This document shows, in pieces, positions 1 through 6,195 of a stretch of DNA of 8,964 nucleotides (positions are counted from its first letter, which is position 1; every line of letters begins with the position of its first letter). Origin of the DNA: Avanaerovorax sp964442135 (GTDB taxonomy: Bacteria; Bacillota; Clostridia; Peptostreptococcales; Anaerovoracaceae). Below the pieces are notes generated by a model that did not search any database, was not told the origin of the DNA, and worked only from the letters and a program-made list of their open reading frames with translations. The stretch is taken from the NCBI GenBank assembly GCA_964442135.1, contig CAYTYN010000048.1, positions 1 to 8,964 of the forward strand. Reading direction: 5' to 3'. The position numbers and the translations under genes were made by a program.

Positions 1-7
1 GCGCTTC

Positions 8-34
8 AGGCAGAGGACTTTCCTCTGCCTTTTT
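8..34 (+). terminator. Intrinsic terminator of an upstream transcript
   Basis: A perfect 10-base-pair stem (8-17 with 21-30) has a three-base CTT loop and runs into a T-tract at 30-34. This is a textbook rho-independent terminator for a + strand transcript whose gene lies before the window. It isolates the rnf operon from upstream transcription. Confidence 0.9.
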
Positions 35-60
35 CATTTCACGGTGCTGAAGCCTATAAG

Positions 61-103
61 CGGGGAAAATTACGTCAATTTACTGATGATTTTTGAACCC
101 CCG
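61..103. repeat. Imperfect inverted repeat upstream of the rnf promoter
   Basis: CGGGG at 61-65 is complementary to CCCCG at 99-103. Inside it, AAAAT at 66-70 can pair with ATTTT at 89-93, leaving an unpaired stretch at 94-98. The repeat lies just before the TATAAT box and spans the place where a -35 element should be. It could be a regulator site or a chance pairing; no family-specific operator is recognisable. The rest of 35-108 shows no gene. Confidence 0.3.
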
Positions 104-114
104 TATAGTATAAT
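86..114 (+). promoter_or_regulatory. Probable sigma-A promoter of the rnf operon
   Basis: A perfect TATAAT lies at 109-114. With a 17-base spacer the -35 hexamer is ATGATT at 86-91, which matches TTGACA at only three positions, so the promoter may need an activator or may be tuned by a regulator. Transcription would start near 121, giving a leader of about 42 bases before rnfC. No other promoter-like element was found before the hairpin that follows rnfB. Confidence 0.6.
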
Positions 115-162
115 ACCTTCTGTATGAGCATTTGACATTTTTTAGAAAGGAAGGTTTCAGAT

Positions 163-1482
163 ATGAGCTTAAATGCTAGGCATTTACATAGTATCGACGC
201 CGGACATTATAAGAATACGGCCGACTGCGAAACTGAAATTATGCCGATACCTGACGTGGTTAAAATTTCAATGTCGCAGCATATTGGCGCCCCCTGTAAT
301 CCCCTCGTGGGAAAAGGCGACGCCGTCAAGGTCGGACAGATTATCGGCGGCACCGATGCTTTTGTAAGCGCTCCGATTCATTCAAGTGTATCGGGTACCG
401 TGGTCAGAATTGAAACCCAGCGTAACGCCGTATCCGGAGACGATACTCTCGTGGTTATTGAAACTGACAAGAAACAGGAGCTATGGGAGGGCATCAAGGC
501 TCCTGAGATGCCTAAGGATCTGGACGGATTCGTAAAGGCCGTCAGGGAAAGCGGCCTCGTAGGTCTCGGCGGCGCGGCATTCCCGACCCACATTAAATAC
601 AACCCTAAGAACCTGGATGAGGTGCACACCCTCATAGTCAACGGTGCGGAGTGTGAGCCGTTTATCACCTCCGACCACAGAGGAATGCTGGAGGATACTC
701 AGAACATCATCGACGGCATGAAGCTGATCATGAAGTACATCGGTCTGGAGGAGGCCTATATAGGTATTGAGGCCAATAAGCCTGACGCCATAGCCAAGTT
801 CGATATGATGTTTGCTGAGCAGGGCCTGACCAACATGCATACCTTCACCCTTCAGGACAGATATCCTAAGGGAGCCGAGCGTGTCATGATTTATGAGATT
901 ACCGGAAAGCGCATGGCTGCCGGAGTCCTGCCTGCGGATCTGGGAGTGATCCTGTCCAACGTAACGTCTGTCGCCTTTGTGGGCCGGTACTTCAAGGACG
1001 GAATTCCTCTGGTTAGCAAGAGAATAACCGTAGACGGAGACGCTGTGGAGACGCCGAAGAACGTTATGGCGCCTATAGGCACCCTTATCCACGACGTTAT
1101 CCGGTTCTGCGACGGATATAAGGCTGAACCCAAGAAGATACTGATGGGCGGTCCGATGATGGGAAGAGCCGTATTCTCCGACGAAATGCCTATCGTGAAG
1201 AATAATAACGCTATCTTGGCATTCTCTAAGGAAAAGGCTTATCTTCCCGAAGAAACCGCGTGCATTAACTGCGGAAGATGCCATAAGGCCTGTCCGTTTA
1301 ATCTTCTTCCTACCGCCCTGTCTGCGGCATATGAGAGAAGAGACGCTGAAGAACTCAGCAGGCTTCAGGTGATGGAGTGCATGGAATGCGGAAGCTGTTC
1401 TTTCGTATGTCCTGCCAGAAGACCTTTGAGCTTTATGAACCAGCTCGGTAAAGCTGTTGTAAAGGAGGCCGGAGTAAAATAA
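163..1482 (+). CDS. rnfC: Rnf complex subunit RnfC (NADH-side electron carrier)
   Basis: RnfC is the peripheral cytoplasmic subunit of the ferredoxin:NAD+ oxidoreductase. It passes electrons to NAD+ and binds FMN and two [4Fe-4S] clusters. The 439-residue protein has the family layout. An N-terminal barrel-sandwich segment holds SQHIGAP and the VSAPIHSSVSGTV stretch. The glycine-rich nucleotide/FMN loop GLGGAAFPTH is at residues 134-143. An SLBB-type segment follows, and two ferredoxin motifs end the protein, with cysteines 367/370/373/377 and 406/409/412/416. The start at 163 follows AAAGGAAGG (146-154) by eight bases. The usual GGIHP-like motif near the N terminus is degenerate here (SIDAGH). 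The stop codon overlaps the rnfD start as TAATG, implying coupled translation. Length is normal for clostridial RnfC. Confidence 0.96.
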   Translation: MSLNARHLHSIDAGHYKNTADCETEIMPIPDVVKISMSQHIGAPCNPLVGKGDAVKVGQIIGGTDAFVSAPIHSSVSGTVVRIETQRNAVSGDDTLVVIETDKKQELWEGIKAPEMPKDLDGFVKAVRESGLVGLGGAAFPTHIKYNPKNLDEVHTLIVNGAECEPFITSDHRGMLEDTQNIIDGMKLIMKYIGLEEAYIGIEANKPDAIAKFDMMFAEQGLTNMHTFTLQDRYPKGAERVMIYEITGKRMAAGVLPADLGVILSNVTSVAFVGRYFKDGIPLVSKRITVDGDAVETPKNVMAPIGTLIHDVIRFCDGYKAEPKKILMGGPMMGRAVFSDEMPIVKNNNAILAFSKEKAYLPEETACINCGRCHKACPFNLLPTALSAAYERRDAEELSRLQVMECMECGSCSFVCPARRPLSFMNQLGKAVVKEAGVK

Positions 1483-2468
1483 TGGATAATAAAACCTATT
1501 ACAGCAATTTGGCGGTATCCCCGTCCCCTCATCTGGTGACGAATATGGATACCAGCAAGACCATGCTCATGGTCCTCATAGCACTGGCGCCTTCCTTCGC
1601 AGTAAGCATATATATATTCGGAGTGAACGTTATAGTTCTGACCTTAATCTGCATAGCCGCCAGCATGTTCTTCGAGTGGGCGTATAATAAGCTCATGCAT
1701 AAGCCTCAGACTGTGGGAGATCTGAGCTCCGCGGTTACAGGTGCTCTTATAGCGTTCAACGTGCCTTCCGGTTTTCCCTACTGGATGGCTGTAATCGGCT
1801 GTTTCGTAGCTATCGTAATCGTTAAGCAGCTTTTCGGAGGACTTGGAAAGAACTTCGCTAATCCGGCCATCACAGCCAGAATAGTTCTCTTCATATCCTT
1901 CGCCACAGAGATGACTACATGGCCTACGCCGTCCGTTTCTACAGTGGACGCGGCTACCGGCGCCACCCCTCTGGGAATCCTGAAGGAAGGCGGCGGAGAG
2001 CTACCTGCCAACATGGAGATGTTCCTCGGGTTTATCGGAGGATCCATGGGTGAGGTAAGCTCCTTTGCCCTCATCATAGGCGGGTTGTTCCTCATCTGGA
2101 AGAAGATAATATCGCCTATAATTCCGGCATGCTTTATCGGAACTGTCTTTGTTCTCGCGTTCATCTATTATGCGATAGTAGGAGGCGATTACTCAGCTCT
2201 CCACATGGCGGTATTCCATATCTTTGCAGGCGGGGTTATGCTGGGAGCCTTCTTCATGGCCACTGATTACGTAACTTCCCCCATCATGCCTCTCGGAAAG
2301 GTAATAATGGGTATCGGATGCGGGTTCTTGACCATGGTCATCAGACTTTGGGGATCTTATCCGGAAGGAGTATCCTTCTCCATACTTCTCATGAACATAC
2401 TCACTCCACACATCGATAACCTGTGCCTGAAGATAACTTACGGAGGTGCAAAGAAAAATGAAAAATAG
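1482..2468 (+). CDS. rnfD: Rnf complex membrane subunit RnfD, covalent FMN carrier
   Basis: RnfD is an integral membrane subunit, homologous to NqrB, that carries covalently bound FMN and takes part in electron transfer coupled to ion translocation. The 328-residue protein is mostly hydrophobic helices, roughly in residues 27-68, 86-118, 128-147, 180-232 and 240-315. The conserved GLGKNFANPAITAR segment is near residues 120-133. The flavinylation motif ATGAT occupies residues 158-162, with Thr162 the expected phosphoester-FMN site. Such threonines are modified by the flavin transferase ApbE, which is not encoded in this window. The start codon shares one base with the rnfC stop. The last eleven bases overlap rnfG, so the whole operon appears translationally coupled. 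Confidence 0.95.
   Translation: MDNKTYYSNLAVSPSPHLVTNMDTSKTMLMVLIALAPSFAVSIYIFGVNVIVLTLICIAASMFFEWAYNKLMHKPQTVGDLSSAVTGALIAFNVPSGFPYWMAVIGCFVAIVIVKQLFGGLGKNFANPAITARIVLFISFATEMTTWPTPSVSTVDAATGATPLGILKEGGGELPANMEMFLGFIGGSMGEVSSFALIIGGLFLIWKKIISPIIPACFIGTVFVLAFIYYAIVGGDYSALHMAVFHIFAGGVMLGAFFMATDYVTSPIMPLGKVIMGIGCGFLTMVIRLWGSYPEGVSFSILLMNILTPHIDNLCLKITYGGAKKNEK
2442..2448 (+). promoter_or_regulatory. Ribosome binding site that fixes the rnfG start
   Basis: GGAGGTG lies inside the end of rnfD. An in-frame GTG at 2446 falls within this site and cannot be the start it serves. The ATG at 2458, about ten bases downstream, is therefore the true rnfG start. Confidence 0.8.
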
Positions 2469-3030
2469 TTACGCGTTTAAAGAATACGTTGCACCCGTAC
2501 TGGTTCTGGTGGCGATCTGTCTGGTAGTTACTGCGGGGCTGGCAGTTTCATACGGTGTCACTAACCCGATAATTATCGAAAGTGAAAGGGAGACGGCGGA
2601 CAATAACAGACAGGAGCTTCTCGCCGATGCGGATTCCTTCACTGAGTACGACGGCGCACTTTACGTAGCGGAAGAGGGTAAGGTCTACGTAAGCGAATGT
2701 TATGTTGCGGATAACGGAGCAGGTATCGTGGTTACAGTGCAGACCAATTCATTCGGAGGCGCTCTCACAGCGATGGTGGGGGTAAATTCCGGCGGCGAAG
2801 TGACGGGAGTCACCATAACGTCTCACGGCGATACGCCGGGTCTTGGAACTAAGGCCATGACAGATGATTATCTGTCTCAGTACATTGGACTGACTTCCCT
2901 TGACTCCATCAGCGCTAAGGAGGATTCACAGGTAGATTACGTCAGCGGAGCCTCCGTCTCCTCCAATGCCATTCATTACGGAGTATACTGTGCTCTTCAG
3001 CAGTTCCAGCAGATGGGAGGTGTTCTGTAA
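2458..3030 (+). CDS. rnfG: Rnf complex subunit RnfG, covalent FMN carrier
   Basis: RnfG, homologous to NqrC, is anchored by one N-terminal helix and exposes an FMN-binding domain on the outer face of the membrane. The 190-residue protein has a hydrophobic anchor at about residues 11-34. Its FMN-binding domain contains GGALTAMVGV and the TSHGDTPGLGTK stretch typical of the family. The flavin attachment motif is D160-Y-V-S-G-A-S166, followed by VSSNA. The acceptor position is serine instead of the usual threonine, although the rest of the Dxx[ST]GA[TS] pattern is intact, so attachment is still plausible. The ATG at 2458 was chosen over an in-frame GTG at 2446 because that GTG sits in the Shine-Dalgarno sequence. 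It overlaps rnfD by eleven bases and shares a TAATG junction with rnfE. Confidence 0.94.
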   Translation: MKNSYAFKEYVAPVLVLVAICLVVTAGLAVSYGVTNPIIIESERETADNNRQELLADADSFTEYDGALYVAEEGKVYVSECYVADNGAGIVVTVQTNSFGGALTAMVGVNSGGEVTGVTITSHGDTPGLGTKAMTDDYLSQYIGLTSLDSISAKEDSQVDYVSGASVSSNAIHYGVYCALQQFQQMGGVL

Positions 3031-3743
3031 TGGGAGAAAATAAAACCGGCAAGCTTACCATACTGACCAGAGGCATAATAAAGGAAAACCCTGTACTGGT
3101 TCTGGTACTGGGAACCTGCCCGGCGCTTGCCACATCGTCTACAGCTATAAACGGTATAGGAATGGGCATTTCAGCCACAGCGGTATTGATCTGCTCCAAT
3201 ATAGTAATTTCAATGCTCAGGAAGATAATTCCCGATAAAGTAAGAATCCCGTGCTACATCGTGGTTATCGCCGGATTCGTAACCATAGTGCAGATGATGC
3301 TTCAGGCCTTCGTGCCTTCCCTCTACGCTTCTCTGGGACTGTACATACCGCTCATAGTGGTTAACTGTATCATCCTGGGAAGAGCAGAGGCCTTTGCAAA
3401 CAAGAACACCGTAGTCGATTCCGCTCTGGACGGTATCGGAATGGGAATAGGCTTCACATTGGCCCTAGGGTGTATGGGTCTCATCAGGGAGTTCTTCGGC
3501 TCCGGCACGCTTTTCGGATACGAGGTGCTCACCGACATAGTTCCGGGAATGGGAATCTTCAGTCTTGCTCCCGGCGGATTCTTCACGTTCGCTATCCTGG
3601 TTGCCGTAGTGAACGTTATAAAGAAGGATAAGCCGGTTAGAAATGCAGGCTGTGAGGGCTGCGCCCTTGCTTCGACCTGCGGAGAAGAAAGAAAAGAAAT
3701 AAAGAACGCCGAAAGCGGGAAAGGAGCTGACGAAGCATGCTAA
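3030..3743 (+). CDS. rnfE: Rnf complex membrane subunit RnfE with cysteine-containing tail
   Basis: RnfE, homologous to NqrD, pairs with RnfA in the membrane. In the family the two subunits share an iron-sulfur centre held by cysteines placed symmetrically in both proteins. Here the expected cysteines are Cys30 in GTCPALATS and Cys113 in VNCIILGRAEAFA. About six hydrophobic helices fill residues 15-195. The protein is 237 residues long, above the roughly 200 of proteobacterial RnfE. The extra length is a hydrophilic tail with Cys208, Cys211 and Cys217 (CxxCxxxxxC) and a final Cys237. The tail probably faces the cytoplasm; its role is unknown. The start shares one base with the rnfG stop, and the last seven bases overlap rnfA. 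Confidence 0.95.
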   Translation: MGENKTGKLTILTRGIIKENPVLVLVLGTCPALATSSTAINGIGMGISATAVLICSNIVISMLRKIIPDKVRIPCYIVVIAGFVTIVQMMLQAFVPSLYASLGLYIPLIVVNCIILGRAEAFANKNTVVDSALDGIGMGIGFTLALGCMGLIREFFGSGTLFGYEVLTDIVPGMGIFSLAPGGFFTFAILVAVVNVIKKDKPVRNAGCEGCALASTCGEERKEIKNAESGKGADEAC

Positions 3744-4315
3744 TATTGACCACAGTAATGAGCATGATACTGGTAAACAACTACGTACTCTCTCAGTTTC
3801 TGGGTATCTGCCCGTTCCTCGGAGTATCTAAAAAGCTGGATTCAGCTGTAGGTATGGGCATCGCCGTTATATTCGTAATGGTGGTCGCCACAGCGGCTAC
3901 ATGGCCGATACAGCAGGTTCTTAACTATTTCGACATAGGATATTTGCAGACCGTAGTATTCATCCTGGTAATCGCCGCCCTGGTACAGCTCATCGAAATG
4001 ATGCTGAAAAAGTATATACCTTCCCTTCACAAGGCTCTCGGAATATACCTTCCTCTCATCACCACCAACTGTACGGTTCTCGGCGTTTGTATATCCAACA
4101 TAGACGATGGATACGGATACGTGCTGTCCCTTTTCAACGCCTTAGGCGCCGGAATCGGGTTCCTGCTGGCTATGATCCTCATGGCCGGAGTCAGAGGCAA
4201 GCTGGAGGGTCAGGAGGAATGTGTTCCTGTACCGTTCAGAGGTCTTCCCATAACACTTATCACTGCGGCGATTCTTTCTGTAAGCTTTGTGGGCTTCAGC
4301 GGAATGTTCCAGTAA
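3737..4315 (+). CDS. rnfA: Rnf complex membrane subunit RnfA
   Basis: RnfA, homologous to NqrE, is a six-helix membrane subunit with a topology inverted relative to RnfE. It contributes to the membrane iron-sulfur centre and the ion-translocating core. The 192-residue protein carries the family signatures NNYVLSQFLGICPFLGVSK, with Cys25, and TTNCTVLGVC, with Cys112. These are the expected ligands, matching Cys30 and Cys113 of the neighbouring RnfE. Length is typical. The ATG at 3737 lies inside the end of rnfE and is preceded by AAGGAG at 3721-3726, ten bases away. An 18-base gap containing only a ribosome site separates it from rnfB. Confidence 0.96.
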   Translation: MLILTTVMSMILVNNYVLSQFLGICPFLGVSKKLDSAVGMGIAVIFVMVVATAATWPIQQVLNYFDIGYLQTVVFILVIAALVQLIEMMLKKYIPSLHKALGIYLPLITTNCTVLGVCISNIDDGYGYVLSLFNALGAGIGFLLAMILMAGVRGKLEGQEECVPVPFRGLPITLITAAILSVSFVGFSGMFQ

Positions 4316-4333
4316 GAAAGGAGGCGGAGATAA

Positions 4334-5182
4334 ATGACGATTTTGCTGCCTGTGCTCATAGTAGTATTAATCGGCTTCGTTTGTGCGGGCATACTTACCC
4401 TCGCTTCCAAGGTGTTCTTCGTACCTGTGGACGAAACCTTCACCCTGCTCAGGGAGCAGCTCCCGGGCGCTAACTGCGGCGGATGCGGATACGCGGGATG
4501 CGACGATTACGCTAACGCTTTGGTGGAGGACAATTCGATTCCGTGTAATAAATGTACTGCCGGCGGCCCCGACGTAGTCGCTGCCTTAGCGGAGATATTG
4601 GGAGTTACGGCGGAGGCTGCCGAAAAAGAAGTGGCTGTTGTAATGTGTAACGGAACCCGTGAGGCTGCTAAGCCTCTCATGGAGTACACAGGTCTTAAAA
4701 CCTGTGCGGCGGCGAAGAGGTTCTTCGGCGGCGTGAACAGGTGCCCTTACGGATGTATGGGATTAGGCGACTGCGTGGCCGCGTGCGAGTTCGACGCCAT
4801 CAGCATATGCGACGGCGTAGCGGTAGTTAACAGAGACAACTGCGTGGCTTGCGGAGCATGTGCGAGAGCATGCCCTAACAAGCTCATAAGAATATCGCCG
4901 GCTAAGAATCTGGTAGTGGTACAGTGCCACTCCACCGCAAAGGCTGCTGATACCAGAAAGTCATGCTCCAACGGATGCGTTGGATGCAGAAAGTGCTCCA
5001 AGGTATGTAAGTTCAACGCCATACGGATTAAGGACAGTCTTGCCTTTATCGAGCCGGAGAAGTGCAGGAACTGCGGATTGTGCGCTAAGGAATGTCCTAC
5101 GGGAGCCATTCTGAACATGCGCGTAAAGAAACCGGCCCCTAAGAAAGCCGAAGCTTCTGAATCGGCAGCAGCTGCTGAGTAA
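4334..5182 (+). CDS. rnfB: Rnf complex subunit RnfB, multi-cluster ferredoxin
   Basis: RnfB is the electron entry subunit that accepts electrons from reduced ferredoxin at the cytoplasmic face. The 282-residue protein starts with one membrane helix (about residues 3-25). A four-iron cluster domain follows, with Cys48, Cys51, Cys56 and Cys71 or Cys74. Four further cysteine clusters come next: 137/141/147/151, 170/173/176/180, 211/215/218/221/225 and 244/247/250/254. This is room for about five [4Fe-4S] centres, more than the three of proteobacterial RnfB and in keeping with the larger clostridial form. The C terminus is an Ala/Lys/Glu-rich tail. The start follows AAAGGAGG (4317-4324) by nine bases. 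This is the last gene of the rnf set. Confidence 0.96.
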   Translation: MTILLPVLIVVLIGFVCAGILTLASKVFFVPVDETFTLLREQLPGANCGGCGYAGCDDYANALVEDNSIPCNKCTAGGPDVVAALAEILGVTAEAAEKEVAVVMCNGTREAAKPLMEYTGLKTCAAAKRFFGGVNRCPYGCMGLGDCVAACEFDAISICDGVAVVNRDNCVACGACARACPNKLIRISPAKNLVVVQCHSTAKAADTRKSCSNGCVGCRKCSKVCKFNAIRIKDSLAFIEPEKCRNCGLCAKECPTGAILNMRVKKPAPKKAEASESAAAAE

Positions 5183-5204
5183 GGATTTAATAGATAATGA
5201 GAAC

Positions 5205-5239
5205 AGGGCGCATGCTGCGAATTATGCTGTATGCGCCTT
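5205..5239 (+). terminator. Hairpin between rnfB and deoD, weak terminator or attenuator
   Basis: GGCGCAT (5207-5213) pairs perfectly with ATGCGCC (5231-5237). Outer A-T and G-T pairs and further inner pairs can extend the stem around a short AATTA loop. What follows is TTATTTG instead of a clean T-run, so termination is probably partial. Read-through would place deoD at lower expression on the rnf transcript. The hairpin could equally be an mRNA-stabilising 3' end. No separate promoter for deoD is evident. Confidence 0.5.
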
Positions 5240-5263
5240 ATTTGACCGAAAGGAGATGTTAAC

Positions 5264-5968
5264 ATGATACCTACTCCACACATTGAAGCAAAGAAAGGCG
5301 ATTTTGCCGATACTGTCCTGATGCCCGGCGATCCCCTCAGATCTAAGTTCATCGCAGAGACCTTCTTCGAGAACCCGGTATTGGTCAACAACGTAAGGGG
5401 AGTCAACGGCTACACGGGAACGTACAAGGGAAAGAGAGTTTCCGTAATGGCTTCCGGAATGGGAATGCCTGCCATCGGTATCTATTCTCATGAGCTCTTT
5501 AACTTTTACGACGTGAAGAACATAATAAGAGTCGGCTCTGCCGGCGCCATCTCCCCCGATCTGAAGGTGAGAGACTTAGTTTTCGGAATGGGAGCCTGCA
5601 CCGATTCCAATTTCCAGAAGCAGTTCGGCTTGCCGGGAAATTTCGCGCCCATAGCTTCCTACGAGCTTTTGGCCAAAGGGGTTAAAGCCGCCGAAGCCAT
5701 GGAAGGCGTCAGGTTCAAGGTGGGTAATATGGTTTCATCAGACGTATTCTATCACGACGTGGGAGGCTCCCTAGACTGGCAGAAGATGGGCGTGCTGGCG
5801 GTGGAGATGGAATCTGCGGCCCTCTACATGGAAGCGGCGAGAGCAGGAAAAAACGCCCTTTGCATATGCACCATTTCGGATCACATTGTAACGGGAGAGG
5901 AACTGTCATCAGCTGAAAGACAGACCACCTTCACCCAGATGATGGAAATAGCTCTGGAGATCGCATAA
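5264..5968 (+). CDS. deoD: DeoD-type purine nucleoside phosphorylase
   Basis: This enzyme cleaves purine (deoxy)nucleosides with phosphate to the free base and (deoxy)ribose 1-phosphate in cytoplasmic purine salvage; the DeoD family is hexameric. The 234-residue protein is full length. The TPHIEA start (His6), MPGDPLRSK with the phosphate loop and Arg26, Arg45 in NNVRG, SGMGMP, Arg89 in IRVGS, and VEMES with Glu183 all match the E. coli active-site set. The catalytic Asp206 in SDH and helper Arg219 in AERQTTF also match. The start at 5264 follows AAAGGAG (5249-5255) by eight bases. Its arginine codons are all AGA or AGG (8 of 8), like the rnf genes and unlike the next gene. It has no evident functional link to Rnf and is probably only a transcriptional neighbour. 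Confidence 0.95.
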   Translation: MIPTPHIEAKKGDFADTVLMPGDPLRSKFIAETFFENPVLVNNVRGVNGYTGTYKGKRVSVMASGMGMPAIGIYSHELFNFYDVKNIIRVGSAGAISPDLKVRDLVFGMGACTDSNFQKQFGLPGNFAPIASYELLAKGVKAAEAMEGVRFKVGNMVSSDVFYHDVGGSLDWQKMGVLAVEMESAALYMEAARAGKNALCICTISDHIVTGEELSSAERQTTFTQMMEIALEIA

Positions 5969-5985
5969 GAGGAAATCGGAAGGCT

Positions 5986-6004
5986 GAGGGGCGAAACGCC
6001 CTTC
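5986..6004 (+). other. Short GC-rich hairpin after deoD
   Basis: An eight-pair stem (5986-5993 with 5997-6004, including one G-T pair) encloses an AAA loop just after the deoD stop. No T-run follows, so it is probably not a terminator on its own. It may protect the 3' end of the transcript ahead of the stronger terminator downstream. Confidence 0.4.
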
Positions 6005-6017
6005 ACCTTGATAAAAT

Positions 6018-6063
6018 CGAGGCAGAAATGGAACAAGGCAGGCCATTTTTGACCTCGTTTTTT
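6018..6063 (+). terminator. Strong intrinsic terminator closing the rnf-deoD block
   Basis: CGAGG at 6018-6022 pairs with CCTCG at 6053-6057. After a single bulged A (6052), nine more pairs join 6023-6031 with 6043-6051, leaving an 11-base loop. Six T residues follow at 6058-6063. This marks the end of the deoD transcript and the border to the TetR-controlled unit. Confidence 0.85.
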
Positions 6064-6131
6064 AGTGCCTTACCATCGTTGCAAGGTTCAAGGTGGTACT
6101 GAATCCAAAAGACAGGTATAATCCCGAAGCA

Positions 6132-6160
6132 TTGACTAAGACATACAAATGTGATAGTAT
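6132..6160 (+). promoter_or_regulatory. Sigma-A promoter of the tetR-hypB-oxidoreductase operon
   Basis: TTGACT (6132-6137) is a near-consensus -35 box. A 17-base spacer leads to TAGTAT (6155-6160) as the -10 box. The start point would be about 6167, leaving a leader of around 29 bases with the tetR ribosome site. The -10 box lies within a perfect palindrome. Confidence 0.7.
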
Positions 6161-6168
6161 GACTATCA
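6152..6168. promoter_or_regulatory. Palindromic operator, probably for the adjacent TetR protein
   Basis: TGATAGT (6152-6158) and ACTATCA (6162-6168) are exact inverted repeats separated by three bases, forming a 17-base palindrome. It covers the whole -10 box and the probable start point of the tetR promoter. Binding here would block RNA polymerase, the usual autorepression arrangement of TetR-family genes. That TetR binds it is inferred from size, symmetry and position. Confidence 0.75.
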
Positions 6169-6180
6169 AAAGTGAATATT

Positions 6181-6188
6181 GGGAGGAG
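6181..6188 (+). promoter_or_regulatory. Ribosome binding site that fixes the tetR start
   Basis: GGGAGGAG lies seven bases before the ATG at 6196. An in-frame GTG at 6172 is upstream of this site and so is unlikely to be used. Confidence 0.8.
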
Positions 6189-6195
6189 TGCGAAA

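Noticed and set aside
132..137. Perfect TTGACA hexamer upstream of rnfC
   Set aside because: A -10 box at a 16-18 base spacing would fall on the ribosome site and start codon (GTTTCAG region), and none is present. The TATAAT at 109-114 is a better promoter candidate.
481..1284. Minus-strand open frame of 267 codons inside rnfC
   Set aside because: It is antisense to conserved RnfC sequence, shows no family motif and has no good ribosome site, so it is a shadow frame.
6117..6122. TATAAT between the deoD terminator and tetR
   Set aside because: No acceptable -35 hexamer lies 16-18 bases upstream and there is no extended -10. The TTGACT/TAGTAT pair downstream with the palindrome is a better fit, though a minor second promoter is not excluded.
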